Source of the DNA: Trichaptum fuscoviolaceum
Taxonomy: Eukaryota; Basidiomycota; Agaricomycetes; Hymenochaetales; Trichaptaceae
Reading direction: 5' to 3'
Assembly: GCA_910574455.1 (NCBI GenBank)
Contig: CAJSYZ010000005.1
Coordinates: forward strand, 5,456,001 to 5,520,000
Length of the DNA: 64,000 nt
Part shown: positions 25,001 through 35,516 of the stretch, in pieces
Layout of the letters: each line of letters starts with the position of its first letter
How positions within the stretch are numbered: the first letter of the stretch is position 1
The notes under the pieces: model-generated
What the model saw: the letters and a program-made list of their open reading frames with translations, nothing else
The model's database searches: none
Told to the model about the DNA's origin: nothing
Made by a program: the position numbers and the translations under genes

Positions 25001-26431
25001 CTAAAGTTTGCATCCTCTTGCACCGAGGCGGGGAGCCTAAATTTTCCTTGTGTCAGCCAGGCTCACAACTTGAAACAAAGATAAGGATGTGAGCATTATA
25101 AGTGAAGAAGCTGCAACGTTCGGGTTCATGATGATCTTGAAGAAGTGTGGCACGGCGGTGACCCGCCGGGCCGCCACGGTCGCTGCCACTGGCAGTGTCA
25201 CTGGCGCACGCGTGGCACGCTCAAACTGCCACTGGCAGTGGCGGGCGCATTTCAAGCTATCAGTACTAGTACTACTAGTAGTAGTAGTAAGTAGTACTAC
25301 AATGATAAGCTTCAAGTAGCTGAGTTTAAATCAAGCTTCACACTTACTATCAACTTGAATTTGTTTGAATTTGAAACTCATCTTTCGTACTATGATGCGA
25401 ACGGTTGAGTAGTACGACTTCAAACTCACAAGTCAATATCTTCTACTATCTTCCTTGCGATCTCAGGATTTCTGCCCTCTCCGCCGAAGAAAGTGGATCC
25501 ATCTGTGTTGCGAAGTGCCCTGACAGGTCGCTTTGTCTTATCGTTCCGTTTCGACGTATTGGGCGAGTCTATCATGTCTGTATCCTCACCAGAAAGACTG
25601 CTGTCCTGTCCTGCAAGCGTACTATGATAGCCAGTGCCTCCTATGATACGACTTGAAGCCTTTGCGCCCTGCACACAAGTACGGAAAGGAAGTGCACCTC
25701 TGGTGTCCTTTTTCCTCGCCTTTTTTGCGCGCTCTCTATCTGGTCCATCGGAATTGGCTGCATCATAACGTGAGTCAATATGTTCATCTTTCAAAACCTA
25801 AAGTCGTAAAGGTAATGCAACTTACGAACATAAAAGTTTGCATTGCCTTCAGCTTCACAAAAGCTGTCTTTTTCCTCGTTCGTTGAACCTGCAATGCCAA
25901 TATCTGGTAACTCGACTGTCGCTGTCTTGAAGATAAGGACTCACTAGCTTCAGGAGTGTCTTTCGGTTTTTTTAGCCCTCGTTTGTCAGTGCCAGCCAGC
26001 TTAGGTGCAGTTGAGCCCATCTGGGTGCGAATGTCAAGAGCCTTCGACAAATTCTTCTCAAGCTCCATCGTCTCCAGTATTGCTGTTTCCTGTTGCTCTG
26101 CTGCAGCTCTCTTTTTGCGTACCTTCTCAGATGCCTCTTGTTCTTTTGCTGCCCGTTTCTGTTCCGCATCAAGTTTTCTCTTCTCTCTCGCATCCGCGGC
26201 TTGTTGAGCCGCAGCTTCGCGCAGAGCTGCCCGTTCTTCCTTCTGTTTTTTCTTCTCCTCCTTTTCCCTCAATGCCTCACCACGCTTTGAGGCCTGCTCT
26301 TCTCTCCTTCTCTCCTTCTCTTCTTTCTCCCTCAATACCTCCTCTTTCGTTCGACGTGTTCTGAGTTTATTGACTATGGCTCCCGGGTGCTGATTGCTAT
26401 TCTTAGCCCGCGTTTGTCTTCGAGTTGACAT
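22059..26431 (-). CDS. Gene AB: large lysine-rich coiled-coil to acidic protein, divergent partner of the transposase
   Basis: Start at 26431 (MSTRRQTRAKNSNQHPGAIV). First exons 26431-25945, 25888-25826, 25787-25430, 25036-24889 and 24819-24784. Then about ten small exons between 24690 and 23560 carry basic patches (NKSKKRKLS, NNKKRKSPPDS). The last ones are 23488-about 23222, 23153-22962, about 22905-22771 and 22706-22059. Residues about 30-160 are a charged helix (KEE/REK repeats) likely to form a coiled coil. A more globular C-terminal region follows (WGKVFDSVELSYD, EPFLWESWHSMDK, GGAEWYFTSALWQPHTDDY), and the last 110 residues are Asp/Glu-rich. No catalytic motif was recognised; a nuclear, DNA-associated role is likely. 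Exons 3 and 4 could belong to separate genes, but phase and reading frame join them across a 393-nt intron. Its orientation suggests it may be an accessory protein of the element, which is inference. Confidence 0.55.
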
Positions 26432-26908
26432 TCTTGTGCAGTGTTTCAAGTCGAGGCACGCTGACAGGTGCTATGAGTTTCGATGGTGAATCGAGTTGGC
26501 AAAGGTGCAAGTTGTAGTTGAAGTTGGAGATGAGGGCGCCTATTCAAGGAAAATTTACGCCCACTTGCACTTGCTGGCACTGGCAGTGCCAGTGATTGGC
26601 AGCCTTCAAGTTAGGCTGACTCGGAATGAGCCTGACTCAGACTCGGACTTGGACACTCGGATACTCAGGCTAGCTCTATTACTAGTACTATCACAGTGCT
26701 ACTGGTACTAGTACTACTCACTGGCACTTGCAGGCTCACTGGCAGGCTGGCGGCGGTGCCACTGAGTCACTGACAGCCTGAGGCTGTGGCTACTCAGGCT
26801 ACCGGTACTACTACTAGTAGTACTACTAACTTCAAGTTGTTACTACGCGGGCGTCACCGCTGAGCGTGCCATTCAACTTTAAATTCAGCGTTCAATTTAC
26901 TGGAACTA
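26432..26908. promoter_or_regulatory. Divergent promoter between AB and the transposase, palindrome-rich
   Basis: This 477-nt spacer separates two head-to-head genes. It is packed with short palindromes: CACTGGCAGTG-type motifs near 26570, GACTCGGA and CTCAGGCT words, and AGT/ACT runs near 26680 and 26810. A shared bidirectional promoter, or binding sites for an element-encoded protein, is inferred from the layout. No TATA box is evident. Confidence 0.4.
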
Positions 26909-29900
26909 ATGCCGGTAACTCGGCGAAGGCCCAAACCCGTTCATCTTACAGATATCTTCCCCCCGACTATTCGATGCACCTTCTCCTTCTGCAGCAGGAG
27001 GTTCAAGAATCAATCCGCAAGGACAAGACATGAATATTCAGCTCACCCGTCATCATTTGCAACAAGACCTGCTGCTTGTGGTTACGACTTGGATTCCTCA
27101 CCCAAGCGACCCGCACGACCTTCGACACCTCAAGCTCTTCCCGGCTCTCCTGAACTTCCAACAGACTTGGAGGGCCATCATGAAGATGAAAGTGGCTGCA
27201 ACTCTTCAAGTTACGACTACGACATTTCTATACTCACACAGGATATCTCGATGCTTAGCATAGGCCGAGACGAGCTGCTTCAAGATTTAGACGGTCCTGA
27301 TTGCCTGTCCCATGCTGACACTGGAGATGACGAACTTGAAGACCAAGACCTATCTTCTGCTGATCTGGACTCCGACATTGGAGATTATGAAGAGAACAAT
27401 GATAACTTAAAGGTGTATCACAGATATTTAAATGGTGCGCGCTAAGTATGATGTCCCCAGTTTACTTTAGCATTCTGACACCAAATATCGTGCAGCCACT
27501 CCATGCAATGAAGAAGGGAACTTCTTAGAAAAGGAAGAACCGCCCGTTTCACGGAACGAACCTGCGTCAAATGACTGGTTTCCCTATTCGTGCCGAGCAG
27601 ATTTCGAGCTCGCAGATTTTCTCTATCGCGAAGAGCAAATGTCTGCTGGCAACATAACAAAGCTTCTCGGAATTATGAAGGCTTATCAACTAATTCAGTC
27701 CACGGAGAACGCAAAATCTATTAGATATCCCGAATTGGACGCGACAGATCCCAATGATGACTCAAGTCTGGATACAGCTGGTGCACTGCTCGATGGAGAT
27801 GCACAAAATTTGTACAAGATCATTGACACTACAAAAGTCGGTGATGTATCTTGGAAATCCTTCAGTAACTTCTACACTAACGACAATGGCCAAAAAGCGA
27901 CAAACGAGAACATCGAGTCATGGAAGAGGAAAGAATATGATGTATGGTATCGGGATCCTTTGGAAGTAATCCGAAATTTGGTGGATAACCCGGCTTTAGA
28001 AGGCGAATTTGACTTTGTCCCGTTTCGTGAATTTCAGACAAAGGAGGACACCAATAATATCAATGACAAAGAACGAGTTTTCAGAAATTACATGTCCGGG
28101 AATTTTGCTTGGGAACAGGCTGTAAGTCATGACTCATTAACTCGCACAGATACTTATTATCCTTGACTTAGAACAAGATCTACGCAGAAGATAAAGCAGT
28201 CCATGGATCTATGTTCGTCCCGGTCATTTTAGGGAGCGATAAGACAACGGTTTCTGTTGGAACTGGCAATAATGAATACTATCCTTTGTATCTCTCGATT
28301 GGGAATGTATCAAACAAGGCCCGGCGGTCCCAGAAACTGAATACAGTCCAGCTCATAGCATTTCTGGCAATACCAAAGAGTATGTGTTAATAGTGATCTA
28401 TTCAATTGACTTCTGATGCTTTGCAGCTGAGCGGCAATACGAAAAGTCAGATGACTTCCGGCACTTTCGACATCAGATCTTTCATTCGTCTATATCGAGG
28501 ATCTTAATCTCGCTGAAATCCGCAATGATCATGAACACTCAGAAAACCATTCTCCGGTGCCCTGATGGTCACTTGCGTAGGTCGGTTTTCGGACTCGGCT
28601 CATATATAGCCGATTATCCGGAACAGGTCAGCCTTTGCGCCATATGTACTGGATGGTGCTGCAAGTAAGTACTACCGCCCTCAGGCTTTCCTGAAATCAA
28701 GCTCTGTGGTGATGACTTACTTTCGACATTATAGATGCACAGCGCCTCACAAGGACCTCGATAATCCGGAATTTGTATCAATTCCTCGAACAAAAGAGCT
28801 GCACGAACGATTGATAGAACAGGTAGACGCCAACAACATGAATAAAGCAACAATTCGGAAAGAGTACGGATTCCACCAGGACATTGTGGTACGTGCTTCA
28901 AATTATTCATTGGATGCGTATATTGCAACTGATACGTTGCTCCGTAGCCTTTCACTAATGACATTCCACGCGCAGATATATGCGATCTCATATCTCCGGA
29001 CCTGCTGCACCAAATCATCAAAGGCGTGTTCAAGGATCATCTTGTCGAGTGGATATGTCAGAGCTTGACCACGTCAGAGCTGGATATTGTGGATAAAAGG
29101 TGATTTTTTTCGCAAGTTGTTTAATGTAAATACCATTGCTAACATCCGCGTAGAATCAGAGTTGCTGCTCCTTTTCCTGGACTTCGCAGATTCCCCGAAG
29201 GCCGAGGCTTCAAGCAATGGACAGGCAATGATTCTAAGGCACTTATGAAAGTATGTGACCTTTTTATCTTGTTCGAGGCAGTGGTTTGCTGATATTTGAT
29301 GCAATTTGCTTAGGTGTATCTTCCGGCTATCGTGGGCATTGCACACGATGATATGATTCGCACATTAAGTGCATTTCTAGACTTCTGTTACCTTGTGCGT
29401 CGGTACACGATTACAGCCTCAACTCTTGATCAAATCAAAGCCTCTTTGGATCACTTTCACCGTTATCGGCAAATATTCATAGCTAAGGGCATCCGGGATA
29501 ACTTTTCACACCACGACAGCATGCTATGGTCCATTATCCAACATTGATCCCTCTGTTTGCTGCACCGAGCGGGCTGTGTTCATCGATTACAGAGAATAAA
29601 CATATTTATGCGGTCAAAGAAACGTGGCGACGCTCGAACAGAAATGATCCCTTGGGCCAGATGATCACAGCAAACCAACGACTCAGCAAACTTATTGCAT
29701 CGAGGTCAGACTTCAAACGGCGTGGAATGCTAGACGATACGCTATCCGAGGCTACGTGGAAAGTTTTGCGAGATGTTCTGCGGAAGAATATGTCAGAGCC
29801 GGAGGAGGATGATGCTGAGAGGATCCCGAATCAGAGGGAGCAGTTGCAGTGTATTGGTGTGGCAGGAGCAGCCAATGATACAGATGATTTCTTCGATGGC

Positions 29901-30987
29901 ACTGTGGGTAATCAAGGGCACAACGAAATTGCTGACCTGGATGATTTCAGCACTTCATCAGTGGAAGGACTGCAAAGTAGTGTTGTTCTTCATGATGTGG
30001 AAAATACAGAACATCGGTTTTGCTTAGGTGGTAGAAGTGATCCTTCGAGCTTGATGTTAATGGCTTCGAAACAACGTCAGTAACACGAGCTTCAAATTGT
30101 GGCGCTGGATATCTGACTTATTCGTTGCTATCCTTACAGAGTCCAGTAAGCTGTACCCCAAACAGCTCAACGCTCTTGCGGCGATAAAAGGCCATCCGGA
30201 ACTCCGACAGCTCCGACGACTCATCAAAATATACTTATTCTGCAAGTACGAAAGGTGCAACTTGAACGAATTAGGATACTATGACCTCGGAAGCGCTTCT
30301 GAAAGCCTGATAGCCGAACAACAGTTTGCACTGGACATGGGCAATGACATTGCCATCTTCCATTCAGCTACCGCGTATTTCGCCTACCGCGGCGAATCAA
30401 TTCCTATAGAGCAAGCAATGAGGGAGGTGATCAGGTCCAATCCCTCTTGGCGCGGAAAACCACGACGTGATGTCGTTCTTGTCCAAGTTAGTTCTCGCAA
30501 AAAGGGGTTTGCAGGGATGCGAATTGCTCGGGTTATGCTTCTTTTCTCCTTCACCGCCAATGGAGAACGTCAGGAATGCGCCCTTGTCCAGTTTTTCAAG
30601 AACGTTGGAGACTCACCTGACAGAAAAACAAGAATGTGGATAGTCGAGCCAGAGTATGAGTCAGAGACCTCTACCGCGTGCCAGCGTAGTACTATTGGAA
30701 GTTGCCGTCAACCGCTGACTCGGACTCGCCGGAGTGACCTGAATGACACCTCCGACTCGGAGTCAGGCTACCCCCGTCACGGTGACTCAAAAACTCCAAA
30801 GTTATCCGTGATAGCTCTAGGGAGTATCTTCCGTTTAGCTCACCTCCTTGGGGTTCCAGAGGGTGATGAATGTCCTCCGAAGTCATTGACACCTGAGGAG
30901 TCCCTGGACTTTTACAATAGATTCTATGTTAACCGATTTGCTGACATGCACATGCATGAAACATTGTACGAAAGTAGGCAACAATAA
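26909..30987 (+). CDS. Plavaka-like DNA transposase, copy 1 (one frameshift)
   Basis: Nine exons: 26909-27434, 27496-28121, 28172-28379, 28427-28664, 28735-28888, 28948-29099, 29154-29250, 29314-30075, 30140-30987; about 1203 aa if the frame were intact. The order matches agaricomycete Plavaka transposases: an N-terminal C2H2 finger (CTFSFCSRRF...RTRHEYSAH), FELADFLYREEQMSAGNI, VPVILGSDKTTVSVGTGNNE, YYPLYLSIGNV, RCPDGHLRRSVFGLGSYIAD, PFTNDIPRADICDL, SPDLLHQIIKGVFKDHLVEW, LSAFLDFCYLVRRY, SSITENKHIYAVKETWRRSN and a C-terminal FYVNRFADMHMHE. Copy 1 lacks one base near 29509, which breaks the frame just before the HYP motif that copy 2 reads normally. Either a pseudogene or a base-calling error. 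Catalyses cut-and-paste transposition when active. Confidence 0.88.
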
Positions 30988-31757
30988 AGATAAACCCTCA
31001 TTTAGCTCACAAAGTACCTTGAAACTTATGAAGTAAGGATATAACATTTAAATGTTCAGTGACGGATTATGGTACTAGCTATACTAGAATTGTAGTGTTA
31101 CTAGTCGGTGCATCTTAGACTTCAAGTTCAAGTTGGATCATGTCGGATGCCACTGTCAGTGGCAGTGGTCAAAATTTCCCACTGCTGCAGTGCACTGGCA
31201 GCCTCAGGCTGAGTACTACTACTACTGGTACTAGTACTACTAGTATGAACATAGAAAACTTCAAGTAAAAAGTGTACAATAACATGGAACTTGCCAACAA
31301 CTGGAAATGAACCAATAACCTGCCTCAGGCTGCTACTACTACTAGTACTACTTCAAGTTCTAATTTAACCATCTTGAAGTTGAAGTTCAAGTTGAACACA
31401 GACTACTAGTAGTACTAGTCACGGTAGTACTATCAACTTGAAGCATATGCTATGAATAAATAAATAATTTTTTTGCAGTATATAGTAGTAATCAAGAAAA
31501 CGATGTCACATAGTTGCTACTAGTACTAACTACCAATAGTGCAGCATAGTGCGAGAGGAGCTTTAAGTTAAACTTGAAAAGGGAGTAAGCACTGGCATAG
31601 AATGAGTAGTACTAGTACAATCCGAGTCCTTGACTTTTGTCATAAACATAGTAAAACGAAATAAAAATTTAACACGGCCACAACTTAAACTTGAATCGCG
31701 CGCTGGTGAACCCTAGAACACTTCGTGTCGGGGAATGGTCCAATATGCAACCGCCAG
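30988..31757. repeat. Palindrome-rich spacer, copy 1
   Basis: Between the 3' ends of the transposase and gene D. It contains repeated TACTAGTAGTAC-like runs, CACTGTCAGTGGCAGTGG near 31148, GCCTCAGGCTGA near 31200 and 31323, and TTCAAGTTCAAGTTG words. No coding frame. Confidence 0.6.
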
Positions 31758-33583
31758 TTACATCGCCGAGCTCATATTGACATCCGAGTCGGTGTCCGTG
31801 ATGGGATCCAATTTGTCGAGAAGAGCAAATAGGATTCCATAATCTGTTAAATAAAATGGACCATAATTACGAAGTAAATCGTCGACTGTCTTCAGGAGTA
31901 AAGAGTCAAAAATTTGCTCTGCCGGAATAAGGGCATGATCGATGTGTTCCATATCTTCGTGGAGAAATTCGGCGGCCCTGTCGAGTCTTTCCTTGTCTAT
32001 ATCTTTGCGATCAGCATCGTCAAATTGCCTAATGGCTCGAGTCACTTCGATAATGCCCAGCCTAGCAAAGTCCATCTCCCTGGAGAAGCGCTGCATTGCA
32101 CCATCATTCATGAGCAACAGATCCAGAAGCGAATCATCACAGAGGATGATTAAACATTTCCTGATCCAGTTGAACCTGCGCAGAACAACCGAATAATTTC
32201 CGTATTCGCGCTGGATTTGTCGATTATTCTCCAATGAGGACGTTCCACCATCAGCCGAGTCGACGCCAAGAATATCCATTGACTTCTGAATGAGTCGATG
32301 AAAGTCAGCTAGAGCAGCTTCTCCACCGGCACGTTCAAGTTCACGTTTCCATCGACGCCGAGCCTCTCGTGCTGTTCCGGATTGAAAGACAGTCGGAGTC
32401 GCCTGAGTCGCAGAACAATTGACTTCTGCTTCTGAGAGTTGACCAACGGGCGACTTTGGCAATTGTTCCGCACGGCATTTGTCTAGGAAGACGATCCAAT
32501 CCTTGCACTCGTTATATGACCAAATAAGTAGGGGGAGAAAGAACTTGAGCGCAAGCCTTGGGTTTCGGGGCCTGCTTGTAGAGCCTTTAAGATTCACGCC
32601 CACGACTGGCGTAAAGTGCTTCAATTGAGCAGAGAGTTCACGACGAACATTTTCCTCGAGCTTTGTGCCTTTGATGTCGATCCTTATGGCAGAAAAGACA
32701 GATTTTGTCTGTATCAATCGATTGCCGGCCTCCTCATCCTCAAATTTACGTTGCCAACGCACGATTGCATGGTGTGAATGATATCGGGCGACTAAGCAAG
32801 ACAAGAAATTATCCCAGATGACGTCCCCAGTGAAAACATTGATGAGTTTCCCTGACGGGAAAAAGCCGGGAAGAACAGATATGAACGCCGTGGCGACAGC
32901 AAGTCTTGATTCCTCCACACGCTTGCGGATAAGCAGCTCAAGTGGCTCCTCGGGCTATAGCGCATTACCATAAGAACAAGCGGTTAGAGACGTGCATTCA
33001 AGCTTTTGATTTAATTTGCAGCTTACCGTATAACGCATCAGGATAGCTAGTTCTTCACCTAGCTTGAAGATCATGTCCGTGTACTGGTATGTACTGATCC
33101 GAAACTGGTCTAGCATCACAGCCGTCTTCCTCTGCAGAGCCTGTGCTTCCCTAACCCGGTTACTGATATACTGATTTGACGTATCAAAGTACCTCCCCAG
33201 CCGATCAGCCAGAACAAGTGTTTCCTTGAAATCGTTCGACGAAAACCCGAAGCAATTTGCATGCTCTAGCTTGGACTCTAAGCTTTTGGTGATTGACTGG
33301 ACCACCGTGCTATCGATATATGCTCCCGAGCGATAACCAAAGGGTAGGTCCTCTGACAAGTCATTGAAGATAAGCCAAACCACACACTGAAATATAGATA
33401 ATATGTGGTCCTACCGAACTTAACCTCTACAGGATTTGTATACACTTCGTATTCGCTCTCGTCTTCGATGATCGCGGACTTTGAGCTGTGAGTGTTGAGA
33501 CCAAAGCTGGATTCTGAACCGTCCTCGTCCTCGTCTGTGTCCAAGCAAGAGCTTGGAGTATCCCCGAGATCAGAACTTGACAT
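31758..33583 (-). CDS. Gene D copy 1: unrecognised 571-aa, probably helical protein
   Basis: Exons 33583-33425, 33386-33027 and 32954-31758 (572 codons). The first 50 residues are acidic and Ser-rich (SSCLDTDEDEDGSESS). The remainder is rich in amphipathic helices (KSLESKLEHANCFG, VLADRLGRYFDTSN, MLDQFRISTYQYTDMIFKLG, ALADFHRLIQKSMDILG, DRKDIDKERLDRAAEFLHED), with a hydrophobic segment near the start of exon 3 (AVATAFISVLPGFFPSG) too mixed to call a TM helix. The 3' end converges on the transposase and the 5' end faces gene E. I do not recognise the family or any catalytic motif. Intact and nearly identical in both copies, so it may be functional. Confidence 0.7.
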
Positions 33584-35516
33584 TTTGGAGATTTGATAGT
33601 GACTGAACGAAGAGCCTGAGCTACTTCAAGTTGGCAGTGCAGTGAGTACTACTACTAGGAATACTAGTAGTAGTAGTAGTATGCCTGAGAGGAAAGTAAT
33701 GGCAAGGGTTATTCAAACGGTGAGTGAAGTTGGAATGAAGGTCAAGTGTCGCCACCGTGGCATGCCACCGGCAGCCTGAGTAGTACTAGTAGTAGTAGGC
33801 TATTACTAGTACTAGTAGTAGCCTGAGTGAGCCACTGGCAGTGAGTGCCAGTGAGCCTGAGGGGCAACTTCAAGTTATTACTAATACTACAGTAGTAGAA
33901 AACGGGCCGAGCTTCGCCGGCAAGTCCCTTACTCCGAGTCCGAGTCCCCCATTTGTCAACTTGAAGACGTTCGCACGGGAGGCAGATTTCCCTGAGCGTT
34001 ATCACGCAATTCCGGAACGCAGTGCCCTTCCTCCCAGAACTAGTAGCCTCACTGCCACTGGCACTGCAGTGGCAGCCTCAGGCTCAGGCTGAGCCTGAGT
34101 CACGGTATCACTGCCAGTGGCGCCACTGGATGAAGGATTTAGGACACCCGAAATTGAAACCCATAAGACCCCGCTTGGCACTCAGGCTGGCAAGCATTTA
34201 GGGAGGTTGAAGCCACCCGTCCACCGCCGGCCTTGAGCAGAAGTTCTGCCGGTCCATGGAGACCCGCGGTATAACTTACCTTTGAACTTGAAGGTAAGGT
34301 ATCAGGGTGTACTTATGATATCTTACCTGATACTACTACTAGTACGGTAAGCAAGGCAGGCATTTAGGACGACTGTCCTAGACACGGACCATCTGGCAGA
34401 CCCTTCCCCTCTGCTAGATCCTGGAAATTTAGGGCCCGGGCAAGACGGAGAGTTTGGCTCCGAGCCGTGCCGTTTAGTACTAGTACTACATACTACTTGT
34501 AGGACGAAAAAGCCGTTCTAAATCCTTAGTACGGGAAGCATAGCCTGAGTATGGTGGCTTCCGACTCAGCCTGAGCCGCAGGCTGCGTCACTACTCTAGT
34601 GGATGCCTTCCCGTAAGAATTTAGGACGGCGGAGGCTGTCCTAAATCTTTGAAACTCCGTCAGGTACAGGTTTAGGACAGCCATCCTAAACCGTAAGCAA
34701 CATCTAGGACGGGTCCTAAATTCCTTTCCGGTTGCCACGGTGAGGTCTGCCGGATTATTTTCATAGATAAAATTGCTTAAAATGGAAGCGGGTGCGTCAC
34801 ATAATCTTCACTTCTACTAAATATGGTATGTGAGAACGCTGCTGTAATGTTTAGAGCCCTTCCTTGATCTCAGTAATTTAGGACGACCGACGTCGACCGG
34901 AAAGTTGGCTCCGTTCCCGGATAATATTCGGAAGAGGATTTAGGAAAAGAATCGTCGTCCTAAATCCTTACGGGAAGGCATCCAGTACCATCATAATGAT
35001 GATCACGGTGCCTCCGCATCATCATGCCGTGAAACACAAACAAGTATAGTACTACTATAGTACTATCCGGCGAGGACTCGGACTCCGAAGCGAACTGCGG
35101 CGGCCGAGCTGTCAAGTTGCTGAGATCATCAACTTCAAATTCGACTAGTAAGTACTAGTAGTAGTAGTAGTAGTACTAGTAGTTACGGTAGTAGTACTAC
35201 TCGCAGCGGGTGCACTCATGCTGTGGCACTGCCAGTGCCAGTGAGGCTGGGAAGTCCTACTACTAGTAGTAGTAGTATCACTGGCATAGTAGTACTAGCC
35301 TGAGTACTTAAATTTAAATATAGTACTACTCTTCACGGCACTCCGTCAGCCTGAGTCACGGTGTGGCCTGCTGGCAGCGGTAGTATCCGACTTCCATCAA
35401 CTTCTTCAAGTTCACGTTCCGACGGTGAATAGCTTTTATTGCCACTGGCAGCGGACCCCATCATGATGCCCCCCACATCATCTTGAAGCCAGCAACTCAA
35501 CGACTATCCCTTCAGA
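33584..35516. promoter_or_regulatory. Hairpin-rich divergent spacer between genes D and E, copy 1
   Basis: A 1.9-kb non-coding region. The flanks (33600-33870 and 34030-35400) carry AGT/ACT runs, CACTGGCAGTG palindromes and GCCTGAG/CTCAGGC words. The centre (34130-34970) holds about ten TTTAGGAC-type motifs, several as perfect inverted repeats: 34619-34646, 34670-34691, 34701-34720 and 34936-34967. It lies between two divergent start codons, so a regulatory, replication or protein-binding role is possible but not shown. Confidence 0.6.

Noticed and set aside
25956..26364. Plus-strand Ser/Leu/Pro-rich frames
   Set aside because: Antisense of the Lys/Glu-rich coiled coil of gene AB.
35155..35290. 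CRISPR-like or microsatellite array of AGT/ACT
   Set aside because: Irregular triplet runs with direction switches and no unique spacers; simple-sequence DNA in a eukaryote.
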